Part shown: positions 18,062 through 27,284 of the stretch, in pieces
Numbering within the stretch: position 1 is the first letter of the stretch
Layout of the letters: each line of letters opens with the position of its first letter
Source of the DNA: Rhizobium sp. Pop5
Lineage (GTDB): Bacteria > Pseudomonadota > Alphaproteobacteria > Rhizobiales > Rhizobiaceae
Assembly (NCBI RefSeq): GCF_024721175.1
Contig: NZ_CP099399.1
Span: forward strand, 2,418,001 to 2,482,000
DNA length: 64,000 nt
Direction of reading: 5' to 3'
The notes under the pieces: model-generated
Told to the model about the DNA's origin: nothing
The model's database searches: none
What the model saw: only the letters and a program-made list of their open reading frames with translations
Translations under genes and position numbers: made by a program

Positions 18062-18110
18062 GATAAAAACCAAAGCGCGCCGCATGAACCAGGTTCGATG
18101 CGGCGCGCTT
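18061..18110 (-). terminator. Rho-independent terminator of ilvC
   Basis: Perfect 13-bp stem: 18073-18085 pairs with 18098-18110 around a 12-base loop. On the minus strand it is followed by TTTGGTTTTTATC, a T-rich tail, so it serves ilvC; the plus-strand side lacks a T run. Confidence 0.85.
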
Positions 18111-18120
18111 CGGAAAGTGC

Positions 18121-19176
<1,056 letters not shown>

Positions 19177-19189
19177 TCAAAAAAGCGGG

Positions 19190-19846
19190 TTAGCCGAGAA
19201 CCGGCATTTCCGCCAGAACCTTGTCCGTGCCGTAGAGCCGGAGGAAGGCGGTCACCGCCCTCTCCGCCTGGCGCGCGGTATCCTTGAGGCCGGGTTCACC
19301 GAGCAGCATGCGCACATGCAGATCGGAAACGACAAGGCCGTAAAGCGTGTGATAGGCTTCGTCGGCATCGGAAAACCGTAGGAGCCCTGCCCTTTTTCCG
19401 GCATCGATCAGCGCCATGGCGCGGCGGTCGATCTGCCGGCGGCCGCGTTCGAGCAGAAGCTTGCCGAGCTTGGAGCCGTCGCGGTTGGACTGGCCGATCG
19501 CCAGCCGGTTCAGCGCCAGCGAGACGTCGCCGGCCAGAACCTCCAACAGGTCGCGTGCGAAGATGACGACGTGGTCATGCAGGCTTGCCGCCGTCAGCCG
19601 CTCGCCGTTGCGCTCGAAGGTGCGCACCTTGCTCGCCTGGTAGGCGATCATCGCCGACAAGAGGCCGTCGCGGTCGCCGAACCACTTGTAGAGGCTTTCC
19701 TTGGAGCAATTGGCGGCGCGCGCAACCCCCGAGGTCGTCAGCGCCTTCTCGCCGCCATCGACGAGCAACCGCAGCGCCTGCTCCAGAACGGCGTTCTGGC
19801 GCGGCGAAAATTCGCTCGGCTCTGCGGTATCGACGGACACGGTCAT
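19190..19846 (-). CDS. TetR family transcriptional regulator
   Basis: A 218-residue TetR-type repressor. The N-terminal helix-turn-helix spans about residues 20-65 (GEKALTTSGVARAANCSKESLYKWFGDRDGLL). The C-terminal ligand domain is not specific. A perfect palindrome, GTACCGTACGGTAC, starts 14 bases upstream of its ATG and is a likely self-operator. It reads toward ilvC and is divergent from two small secreted-protein genes at 20029; a ligand cannot be inferred. Confidence 0.85.
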   Translation of the reverse strand: MTVSVDTAEPSEFSPRQNAVLEQALRLLVDGGEKALTTSGVARAANCSKESLYKWFGDRDGLLSAMIAYQASKVRTFERNGERLTAASLHDHVVIFARDLLEVLAGDVSLALNRLAIGQSNRDGSKLGKLLLERGRRQIDRRAMALIDAGKRAGLLRFSDADEAYHTLYGLVVSDLHVRMLLGEPGLKDTARQAERAVTAFLRLYGTDKVLAEMPVLG

Positions 19847-19859
19847 GGCTCCCAGATAA

Positions 19860-19873
19860 GTACCGTACGGTAC
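19860..19873. promoter_or_regulatory. 14-bp perfect palindrome, candidate TetR operator
   Basis: GTACCGTACGGTAC lies between the TetR start and the divergent secreted-protein genes. TetR dimers bind such short dyads next to their own start. Autoregulation is inferred. Confidence 0.5.
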
Positions 19874-20028
19874 GGTTCGTGAGCTTTATGATGCAAACCG
19901 ATCGGGCCGTCAAGAAGCGGCGACAGATTTTTATGACCGATATCGCCGGGAAATACCAGAATTGCAAGGCGCGCCTGCCGGGGAATCGCATAATGTCGCG
20001 CCACGCCATTTGCCCCGGGGAGCCTTCC

Positions 20029-20487
20029 ATGCCGCGCCTGCCTGCCGCCCTTCTCCTAGCCGGAACGCTGCTGCTCGCAACGACGCCGCTTGCCGCCGGC
20101 GCCTTCGCCCAGACGGACAACGAGGTCTATAACAAGATCGAGGAGTTGCACGGCGATGCCACCGGCTTCGACCGGCCGCTGCGCCAGCTCGTTCAGGCGA
20201 TGCGCTCGGGCGACGCCGAGGCCATCGCCGGCCTTGCCGAATACCCGCTGACCGTCAAGGCGAACGGCGAGACCTACGATGTCGAGAACGCCGAGGATTT
20301 CGTCGAGAATTTCGACGATCTGGTGACGCCGGAGACCCGCAGCGCCGTCGGGCGTCAGCAATACAAGGATCTCTTCGTCAGCAGCGATGGCGTGATGATC
20401 GCCAACGGCGCCGTCTGGATGGGTGCGGTCTGCGAAGACGACGCCTGCCAGGACAGCCATTGGGCGATCATCGCCATCAACAATTGA
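20029..20487 (+). CDS. Small secreted protein of unknown function
   Basis: A 152-residue protein with a Sec signal peptide (hydrophobic core ALLLAGTLLLATTPLAAGA, likely cleavage after AFA). The mature part is acidic, with an alpha+beta composition and a C-terminal CEDDACQDSHWAIIAI that may form a disulfide. No family recognised with confidence. GGGGAG lies six bases before ATG 20029; an earlier ATG at 19993 would spoil the signal peptide. It is 23 bases from the DUF4087 gene downstream, so probably co-transcribed. Confidence 0.65.
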   Translation: MPRLPAALLLAGTLLLATTPLAAGAFAQTDNEVYNKIEELHGDATGFDRPLRQLVQAMRSGDAEAIAGLAEYPLTVKANGETYDVENAEDFVENFDDLVTPETRSAVGRQQYKDLFVSSDGVMIANGAVWMGAVCEDDACQDSHWAIIAINN

Positions 20488-20510
20488 AATCCGGCGACGG
20501 GGAACAGCCA

Positions 20511-20876
20511 ATGAAATACCGGATATCAGCCGCAATCATCGCCGCAGCCCTCGCCATCGCGGCGAACGCACAGGCCGCGGAGACGCGCTGCGGCTGGATC
20601 GAGAACCCGACGCCTGCCAACTGGTGGCTAGAGGATGCGGAAAGCACCTGGACGATCATGACCCAGGGCGAGGATGCCGATGCGGTGGAAGGCATGGACC
20701 TGATCCCTGACATATCCGAGCATGATTACGTCAGCACCAACGGCAGTTACGGCTATGCCTGCGCCTGCATGAGCGTGGAGACCGACGGCAAGGACCGCAT
20801 CACGAAAATCCTCTCCTTCCGCCAACTGAAGCTCGCCAAATGCCGCAATGACAAGGCGCTGAAACTTCCCGGCTGA
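20511..20876 (+). CDS. DUF4087 family secreted protein
   Basis: A 121-residue secreted protein: signal peptide residues 1-20 (KYRISAAIIAAALAIAANAQA), then CGWIENPTPANWWLEDAEST, the conserved start of DUF4087. Four or more cysteines in the mature part (including the CACMSVE segment) suggest disulfides. Function unknown. GGGGAA precedes ATG 20511. It is the second gene of a two-gene secreted-protein unit. Confidence 0.76.
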   Translation: MKYRISAAIIAAALAIAANAQAAETRCGWIENPTPANWWLEDAESTWTIMTQGEDADAVEGMDLIPDISEHDYVSTNGSYGYACACMSVETDGKDRITKILSFRQLKLAKCRNDKALKLPG

Positions 20877-20911
20877 CCGGAGCGTGAATCGAAAAACAGA
20901 GAGCAGGCAGC

Positions 20912-22591
20912 CTACGACGCCGCAGCGCAGCCGCCGGTCGGCGGAGCTTCTTCCTGCATCGTCTTGTCGATCGCGTATAGCTTCGCGAAACCGGCATCCT
21001 CGATGAGCGTCAGGCCCTCTGGCATGACGTTGCCGACGTAGAAGTCGGGAATATCGGCATTCGCGACCAGGACAAAATCGAACCGCCTGCGCCAATCCGA
21101 CAGATAAGGCGCGTAGTCTCTGTACTCCCGCATCACCGAAGGGCATGAAAGCACGCCGATCGGCGGCAGGTTGCCTTCCGGAACCGCGATCTCGGACCAC
21201 GGCGGCAGCACGGAGAGCGGCTGCTTGCCTTTGGCCGTGAAAAGCGTCGGCACGAAAGCATGCGACAAGGGCACGGCAAGCGTCGGCAGATGCCGGAATG
21301 TATCCAGCCCCCAGGCAAAATGCCGGCTGGAATGTGCGAGGTCGTTGATCGCCACAGGTTCGTGCCCGAGAGGCAGGATGGCTGCGCCGGCCGGCACTTT
21401 TTTCAGTACGGTCTCGACGGCGGCGACGTCCTTCTGCGCCAGCCACCAGTTCCAGCCGATCCAGCCGGTTCGGCCGAAGACCGCGAGATTGACGACGAGC
21501 GCCAGCAACAGCGCCTGCCGGCGCGTCAGATTAGCAAAGGGGCACACCATCGCCATGGCGACGAGCGCCGTCATGATTGGAAAGCGCCAGCTGACCCATC
21601 CAGTGCCGAGCATATGGCGCGGCGAAACGCAGGAGAGCAACAGCAACCCGCAAGCGGCGACGGCAAGCCCGGCATGAATGCGGATGTCGCCCGCCCGCGC
21701 AGCCCGGGTGCAGATGAGGATCAGCGGCAAAATCAGCACGACATCCACCGCCGGGGTATAGGTGCTGACGGCCGAGAGCAGGTTGATGACCATCAGGGCG
21801 ACGCCATCGTTCCAGACGAGGCCAAGGCCGCTCCCGCCGTCGCTCGGCAATGCAGTGGTGCGGAGATAGAGCGCGAGCGGCGGCAGGACGCAGGCCCCGA
21901 TCGCCAGCGCCAACCGGCCGGCGAGGCTGGTGATCCCCGCCCTCGACCGCAATATGTCGATGCGCCAGGAAAATTCCAGGCCGCAGACGATCGCCATATA
22001 GAAACCGAGCGAGAAGATGTGCATGACCGTCAGCAGCAGACCAGCAGCAAGCCGCCAGGCGAAAAGCATGGCGGGGTTGCCGCGCTGCAGCCGCAGATCG
22101 GCGCAGGCGAAGAACAAGGCCATGCCGAGGCCGATCTGGAAATTGATGAAGCCGCCGACCATGGTGGCGCACCAGCCAAGCGACAGCATGGCGATCTGCC
22201 AGTAGTGCCGGCCGCCGAACAGTGCGCGGTGCAGGGCAATCGCGCCGAGCGGCGGCAGTACGATCGCCAGGAAAAGCGAAGCCCGCGCCAGCCCGTCGGC
22301 GCCGATGAACGGCCCCAGCCAGGTGGCTAGCAGGTCGATCCCGACATTGGTGAAGGTGCGGTTCCAATCGACGGCATAGATCTCAGGAAACGGCTGCTCG
22401 CCGATGCCGCCCGAAAGCAGCCAGATACGAGCGTAGTGATTGGCATAGTCGAGAACAGGCGGGAAGCGAAACAGCACGACCAAGGCCGCGGCAAACGCAA
22501 CGAAAACGGCGATCGCAATCGTTGAATCCTGCCTCGCGGTCGATGCATCGGGCGCGGCTGCGACCACATCAGGTGCGGTGATCTGGGCCAT
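20912..22591 (-). CDS. Polytopic membrane protein, GT-C glycosyltransferase-like
   Basis: A 559-residue protein with about ten hydrophobic segments from residue ~25 to ~390, then a soluble C-terminal region. The layout resembles GT-C polyprenol-phosphate-sugar transferases, but I do not recognise a defining motif; an Asp-containing loop (FPPVLDYANHYARIW) after the first helix could be the catalytic loop. It overlaps by one base the GT2 gene upstream (TAATG), so it is translationally coupled. Together they could make and use a polyprenyl-linked sugar for envelope glycans. Inferred. Confidence 0.7.
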   Translation of the reverse strand: MAQITAPDVVAAAPDASTARQDSTIAIAVFVAFAAALVVLFRFPPVLDYANHYARIWLLSGGIGEQPFPEIYAVDWNRTFTNVGIDLLATWLGPFIGADGLARASLFLAIVLPPLGAIALHRALFGGRHYWQIAMLSLGWCATMVGGFINFQIGLGMALFFACADLRLQRGNPAMLFAWRLAAGLLLTVMHIFSLGFYMAIVCGLEFSWRIDILRSRAGITSLAGRLALAIGACVLPPLALYLRTTALPSDGGSGLGLVWNDGVALMVINLLSAVSTYTPAVDVVLILPLILICTRAARAGDIRIHAGLAVAACGLLLLSCVSPRHMLGTGWVSWRFPIMTALVAMAMVCPFANLTRRQALLLALVVNLAVFGRTGWIGWNWWLAQKDVAAVETVLKKVPAGAAILPLGHEPVAINDLAHSSRHFAWGLDTFRHLPTLAVPLSHAFVPTLFTAKGKQPLSVLPPWSEIAVPEGNLPPIGVLSCPSVMREYRDYAPYLSDWRRRFDFVLVANADIPDFYVGNVMPEGLTLIEDAGFAKLYAIDKTMQEEAPPTGGCAAAS

Positions 22592-23649
22592 TATCCGATC
22601 CGGTTGTTCTTTTGCGGCCGCGGCGGCTCACCGGAAGCCAGGACCGCATCCAGCGCGGCGCGTTTGTCGCTTGCGCTCATCTCGGAAAAAACGGCCGGCA
22701 GTTCGGCGTGTTCGCTGCCGCGCAGGATCGTCTCGATCATGAACATCGGCCGCCTCTTGCTCTCCTGCACCAGGCGGCCGAGATACTCGCCGATGATGCC
22801 GATGCAGATCAGCTGGATGGCGCTGAAAGCGCTGACGGCGGCCATGATCGACGACCAGCCGGTGACCGTTTCGCCTTGCAGCCAGCGAACATAGGTATAA
22901 AAAAGCAACGCGATCGCAACGCCGGCGCTGATCATGCCGAGCCATGTGGCGATGCGCAGCGGCGTCGTCGAGAAGCTGGTGATCGCATCGAGCGCGAAAT
23001 TGATCATCTTGCGTAGCGGATATTTCGTCGTGCCGGCATAGCGCGCGTCGCGCTCATAAGGCAGAGCCACCTGCCTGCCGCCGATCCAGCTGACCATGCC
23101 GCGGATGAAGCGATCGCGCTCCGGCATCGCCAGCAGGATATCGACGACGCGCCGGCGCATCAGCCGGAAATCGCCGGTATCGCGCGGAATGGTCACCGAT
23201 GCGAGCCTGGACAGCGCACGGTAAAACAGCGAAGCCGAGGCGAGCTTGAACCAGGTTTCGCCCTCGCGGCGGGTGCGCTGGCCGTAGACGACATCGGCGC
23301 CGCGCTCCATGATCGGCATCATCATCAAGAGCAGTTCGGGCGGATCCTGAAGATCGGCGTCGATCAGAAGCACACGCTCGCCCCGTGACGCGGAAAGACC
23401 CGCCGTCGATGCCAGCTGGTGGCCGTGATTGCGCAGGAGACGAATGCCGAGCACCTCAGGCACGTCGGCCGCCAGGGCCGAAATGATCTCCCAGGTGCCA
23501 TCGGACGAGCCGTCATCGACGAGAATGAGCTCGAATGCATCGCCGGCAACGCTGCGAGCAGCGGCGGTGGCGCGACGGCAGAACTCGCGCAGGCCCTCTT
23601 CCTCGTTGTGACAAGGCGCGACGATGGAAAGAAATGGTGTTTGCGTCAT
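22591..23649 (-). CDS. GT2 family glycosyltransferase (GtrB/DPM1-like)
   Basis: A 352-residue family-2 glycosyltransferase. The N-terminal catalytic domain has SIVAPCHNEEEGL, LVDDGSSDGTWE, and the acidic metal-site LLIDADLQDPPEL; the C-terminal third has two membrane helices (about residues 230-255 and 275-295). This is the pattern of GtrB/DPM1 enzymes that load glucose or another sugar onto polyprenyl phosphate. Together with the downstream GT-C-like membrane protein it probably decorates a surface glycan. A 12-bp inverted repeat lies just upstream of its start. Confidence 0.88.
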   Translation of the reverse strand: MTQTPFLSIVAPCHNEEEGLREFCRRATAAARSVAGDAFELILVDDGSSDGTWEIISALAADVPEVLGIRLLRNHGHQLASTAGLSASRGERVLLIDADLQDPPELLLMMMPIMERGADVVYGQRTRREGETWFKLASASLFYRALSRLASVTIPRDTGDFRLMRRRVVDILLAMPERDRFIRGMVSWIGGRQVALPYERDARYAGTTKYPLRKMINFALDAITSFSTTPLRIATWLGMISAGVAIALLFYTYVRWLQGETVTGWSSIMAAVSAFSAIQLICIGIIGEYLGRLVQESKRRPMFMIETILRGSEHAELPAVFSEMSASDKRAALDAVLASGEPPRPQKNNRIG

Positions 23650-23668
23650 CCGGACATCGGTGCCTGCT

Positions 23669-23702
23669 TGATGTTTCGCGCCAGACTAATCGCGAAACAT
23701 CA
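23669..23702. promoter_or_regulatory. 12-bp perfect inverted repeat upstream of GT2 gene
   Basis: TGATGTTTCGCG (23669-23680) and its exact reverse complement CGCGAAACATCA (23691-23702), loop 10 bases, 19 bases before the GT2 ATG and after the AraC stop. No T run, so it is more likely an operator or leader hairpin than a terminator. Confidence 0.5.
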
Positions 23703-23753
23703 AACATCCTTTAATGGCAACCGCGCCGAGATCTCTGCCGAACTTACGATGCT

Positions 23754-24662
23754 CTATTCCGCCGCCATGATTTCGCGCGCGCCGTCGACGTCGCGGGCGG
23801 GTGATGCGCCATAGAGGCGGCTGTATTCGCGGCTGAATTGCGATGGGCTCTGATAGCCGACGCGGTGGCCGGCCGTGCCGGCGTCGAGCCGCTCGACGAG
23901 CATCAGCCGGCGCGCCTCGTGCAGGCGAAGCTGCTTCTGATACTGAACGGGCGTCATCGCCGTCACCGACTTGAAGTGGTGATGGAAGGACGACGCGCTC
24001 ATGCTGACGCGCTCGGCAAGGTCTTCGATGCGCAGCTGTCGCGCGAAATTTTCCTTCAGCCACGCGACGGCGCGCGCGATCCTGTTGCTATGGCTGTCTG
24101 CGGTAGCGATGTTGATCAGCCGCGCTCCATCAGGCCCGGTCAGCACGCGGTAGAGGATTTCCTGCTCGATCAGCGGCGCCATGGCCGGAATATCGCCTGG
24201 ACGATCGAGCAAGCGCAGCAGGCGGATGGCGGCGTCGAGCAGTTCCGGCGGCGCGACGTTCACCGCCATCCCGCGCTGCCCATCGGTATGGGCGGCCGGG
24301 CGCGGAATATCGATGCGGCTCAGCAACTCCAGCAGCTTTTCGGAATCGATTGCCAGCGCCAGGCAGAGATGCGGAACCTCCGGGCTCGCCTCCGTGACGC
24401 GCCAGGCGACGGGCAGGTCGAGCGAGGTCAAAAGATAGTCCCCGGTCCCGTAGCTGATCAGTTCCGTGCCGAGGCGCAGGCTTTTGGCCCCCTGAAGCAC
24501 GAAGGCAAAGCAGGGCCGGTAGCTGCTGTGCAAGGGATTGCTCGGCTGCGACCGGCGGCTGATATGGAGATTGCCGATCGCAGTCGAGAACTCGCCATCG
24601 CCGGGCGCGAAGCGCATCGCGATGTCGACGATTTCCTGATAGGGGCTAAAAGGCAAAGTCAT
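23754..24662 (-). CDS. AraC family transcriptional regulator (YqhC-like)
   Basis: A 302-residue protein. The N-terminal cupin-like ligand domain has the family segment FVLQGAKSLRLGTELISYGTG; the C-terminal double helix-turn-helix (~residues 195-295) includes FHHHFKSVTAMTPVQYQKQLRLHEARR. This matches AraC members with an AraC_N domain, several of which activate a divergent alcohol/aldehyde dehydrogenase gene. Here the divergent gene is a zinc alcohol dehydrogenase at 24868, which supports that role by context. Confidence 0.86.
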   Translation of the reverse strand: MTLPFSPYQEIVDIAMRFAPGDGEFSTAIGNLHISRRSQPSNPLHSSYRPCFAFVLQGAKSLRLGTELISYGTGDYLLTSLDLPVAWRVTEASPEVPHLCLALAIDSEKLLELLSRIDIPRPAAHTDGQRGMAVNVAPPELLDAAIRLLRLLDRPGDIPAMAPLIEQEILYRVLTGPDGARLINIATADSHSNRIARAVAWLKENFARQLRIEDLAERVSMSASSFHHHFKSVTAMTPVQYQKQLRLHEARRLMLVERLDAGTAGHRVGYQSPSQFSREYSRLYGASPARDVDGAREIMAAE

Positions 24663-24753
24663 GCGGCAACTCTTTCTGTCAACGGTCCGACGCCGGCCAT
24701 ACCGACCTTATCTAGAGTGCCTTGGCCATTTCGCAAACAGGCAGGCGCCTCAC

Positions 24754-24773
24754 TTTTGCAGGATCATGCAAAA
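24754..24773. promoter_or_regulatory. Palindrome between AraC and alcohol dehydrogenase genes
   Basis: TTTTGCA (24754-24760) and TGCAAAA (24767-24773) with a 6-base spacer, near the middle of the 205-base divergent promoter region. Candidate AraC-family site; could also overlap a promoter. Confidence 0.35.
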
Positions 24774-24867
24774 AGCTGAGAGGATCGCTCTAACCCTCGC
24801 ACGCGGTTCCGGGCAATAGTCCACCATCCCTTTCAACCCCTCCCAAAAAACGAAAAGGAAGGTTCCC

Positions 24868-25914
24868 ATGCCTATCGCAAGAGGCTACGCCGCAACCGAC
24901 GCTTCCAAGCCGCTCACCCCGTTCACCTTCGAACGCCGCAACCCGAATCCCGATGACGTCGTCATCGACATCAAGTTTGCCGGCATCTGCCATTCCGACA
25001 TCCATACCGTCCGCAACGAGTGGAAGAACGCCGTTTACCCGATCGTGCCCGGCCATGAGATCGCCGGCATCGTCTCGGCCGTCGGTTCCGCCGTCACCAA
25101 GTTCAAGGTCGGCGACCGCGTCGGCGTCGGCTGCTTTGTCGATTCCTGCATCGGCTGCGCCGAGCGCGACCTCGATCGCGAGCAGTATATGCAGGGTCTT
25201 TCCGGCACCTATAATGACTTCGAAGCCGACGGCAAGACGCGCACCCAGGGCGGCTATTCCGACTCGATCGTCGTCAAAGAAGGTTATGTCATGTCCATCC
25301 CGGACAACCTTCCGCTCGACGCCTCCGCGCCGCTGCTCTGCGCCGGCATCACGCTCTACTCGCCGCTGCGCCACTGGAATGCCGGCCCCGGCAAGAAGGT
25401 CGCGATCGTCGGCATGGGCGGCCTCGGCCACATGGGCGTCAAGCTCGGTTCGGCCATGGGTGCTGACATCACCGTTCTCTCCCAGACCCTTTCCAAGAAG
25501 GAAGACGGCCTGAAGCTCGGCGCCAAGGAATATTACGCCACCAACGATCCGGAAACCTTCACCAAGCTCGCCGGCACCTTCGATCTGATCATCTGCACCG
25601 TCAGCGCCGAGATCGACTGGAACGCCTATCTCGGCCTGCTGAAGGTCGACGGTTCCTTCGTGGTCGTCGGCGCGCCCGAGAACCCGATCCCGGTGCATGC
25701 CTTCTCGATCATTCCGGGCCGCAAGAGCATCTCCGGCTCGATGATCGGCTCGATCAAGGAAACGCAGGAAATGCTCGACTTCTGCGGCAAGCACAACATC
25801 GTCTCGGAAATCGAGAAGATCAACATCGACCAGGTCAACGAAGCCTATGAACGCGTCCTGAAAAGCGACGTCCGCTACCGCTTCGTCATCGACATCGCCT
25901 CGCTGGCGGCTTGA
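24868..25914 (+). CDS. NAD(P)-dependent alcohol dehydrogenase (YahK/CAD-type), altered structural zinc site
   Basis: A 348-residue medium-chain dehydrogenase/reductase of the YahK type. Catalytic zinc ligands are present: Cys41 and His63 (GHEIAG), and Cys158 in LLCAGIT. The NAD(P) Rossmann motif is GMGGLGHMG at residues 182-190. The structural zinc lobe normally reads C-x2-C-x2-C-x7-C; here the positions are Cys94, Cys97, Arg100, Met108, so two of four ligands are gone although spacing is intact. It would oxidise alcohols or reduce aldehydes. A/G-rich AAGGAAGG precedes ATG. A hairpin terminator follows. Confidence 0.87.
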   Translation: MPIARGYAATDASKPLTPFTFERRNPNPDDVVIDIKFAGICHSDIHTVRNEWKNAVYPIVPGHEIAGIVSAVGSAVTKFKVGDRVGVGCFVDSCIGCAERDLDREQYMQGLSGTYNDFEADGKTRTQGGYSDSIVVKEGYVMSIPDNLPLDASAPLLCAGITLYSPLRHWNAGPGKKVAIVGMGGLGHMGVKLGSAMGADITVLSQTLSKKEDGLKLGAKEYYATNDPETFTKLAGTFDLIICTVSAEIDWNAYLGLLKVDGSFVVVGAPENPIPVHAFSIIPGRKSISGSMIGSIKETQEMLDFCGKHNIVSEIEKINIDQVNEAYERVLKSDVRYRFVIDIASLAA

Positions 25915-25924
25915 GGAAATGGAA

Positions 25925-25946
25925 GGCGGCTCCTTCGGGGGCCGCC
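25925..25946. terminator. Hairpin with UUCG tetraloop after alcohol dehydrogenase
   Basis: Nine-base arms 25925-25933 and 25938-25946 around TTCG, ten bases after the stop, between convergent genes. The stem is GC-rich with one G-T pair and lacks a T tail, so termination efficiency is uncertain. Confidence 0.55.
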
Positions 25947-25961
25947 CACCGGCTGGGCGGG

Positions 25962-27044
25962 CTAGATCAGTCTCCAGCGAAGCCACAACTTTCGCCCGGG
26001 CGATTGGATCGAGATGGCGATGAGGTGCGCGGCTAACAATGACGGGGGTAGAAGGAAAACGGCCAGGGAAATAGCGTCTCGGCTGCACTCGCCACCCCAC
26101 GAGGTATGTCCGAGCCCGAGATAGTTGCGCAAGGCAAAACAATCGCCCACCCCAAACGTTGCGAGCAAGATCAGCATCGGTATGTGCACGAGGTAGAGCG
26201 GGTAGGAAATTTCACCCATCCAGGTAGCGAGACGTTCGAGCCCCGCATGTCTTGCCAACCCCAGGCCGAACCAGATGATCATCGGGTGAGCGGCAAATGC
26301 CAGGAGCAGATAGTATTTCCGCTCGGTGAGGACGAATCCCGAATAAAGCGCCACGAGCGCGGCCACCAGAATTACGCCGGCCCAGGCGGCAAGCCTGATG
26401 CGGAAGCCTCGTCGCCAGAGATGACTGAGAAGCACTCCGCCGTAGAAAGATGCCAGTACCCGTGGAAAGCCGCCAAGAATATCGCTCCAGACGGAGCCTG
26501 GCGGGTACCGAAAGTACCACATCGCAACGACGAACGCCGGCGCTGACGCCGCGACGATGAAAACAGCCACCCGCAGACGCGCCGCAGTAACGAGAAAGAC
26601 CACGTTGGCCACGACTTCAAAAAACAACGACCATGCCGGCCCATTCAGGGGCAGAATGCCAAGGACAGTGTCCGACGGCGCCGGAAGCATGAACAGGCTG
26701 GTAACGGAGGAAACGGCAAAAGCGCTAGCGCTCCAGTTTTGAAGGCGACCAATCAACGGGAAAACCGAGATAGCGCCCAGCAATGTGCAGGCGAGATAGA
26801 CGGGATACAATCGCGCGATACGGTGACTGATGAAGTCTCGGCGGCCACCCGTCTGCAACAGCGTCTCGCCATACCTTTCCGCCAAAACGAAGCCGCTCAA
26901 CATGAAGAAGAGATCGACAGCAGCATAAGCAATGGGGAATGAATGGCTGGAATGGTAGATCAATACGAGTATTGCAGACGCGCCGCGCAATAAATCAAGC
27001 ATCCAGAAACGACGGCTTCCCTCAGCGGCTACCTCATTCTCCAT
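25962..27044 (-). CDS. Acyltransferase family 3 membrane protein (OafA/YrhL-like)
   Basis: A 360-residue polytopic protein with about ten helices, resembling acyltransferase_3: the N-terminal LDLLRGASAILVLIYHSSHS with the catalytic-type His, then DLFFMLSGFVLAERYG. Members O-acylate sugars on LPS, exopolysaccharide or Nod factors; the substrate here is unknown. It is upstream of nothing on its strand until the EF-G-like gene, and shows no obvious glycan cluster around it. Confidence 0.85.
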   Translation of the reverse strand: MENEVAAEGSRRFWMLDLLRGASAILVLIYHSSHSFPIAYAAVDLFFMLSGFVLAERYGETLLQTGGRRDFISHRIARLYPVYLACTLLGAISVFPLIGRLQNWSASAFAVSSVTSLFMLPAPSDTVLGILPLNGPAWSLFFEVVANVVFLVTAARLRVAVFIVAASAPAFVVAMWYFRYPPGSVWSDILGGFPRVLASFYGGVLLSHLWRRGFRIRLAAWAGVILVAALVALYSGFVLTERKYYLLLAFAAHPMIIWFGLGLARHAGLERLATWMGEISYPLYLVHIPMLILLATFGVGDCFALRNYLGLGHTSWGGECSRDAISLAVFLLPPSLLAAHLIAISIQSPGRKLWLRWRLI

Positions 27045-27284
27045 GAAAAGATCTCACGCTTTCTTCCGCATAAGACTTATCGTTATTCGATACGGAGATC
27101 TTTAGCGAGGAAATTGCTCTGCGTCGACGCCATATGCCGTCGGATCAGTTCCGCACCGCAAGTATACGCGAACAGGAAAGCCCCACTCGGCATCGCTTCC
27201 CAAGGCCACGGCGATAACATTGGCGACAAACACGATTGCGCAAGCAGGGCTTCCTCGGCTGATCTTTTGCGTAGCGCGGATTTT

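Noticed and set aside
21260..22330. 356-codon frame antisense to the GT-C-like gene
   Set aside because: Gln/Arg/Asp-rich noise; the minus strand has a coherent multi-helix protein.
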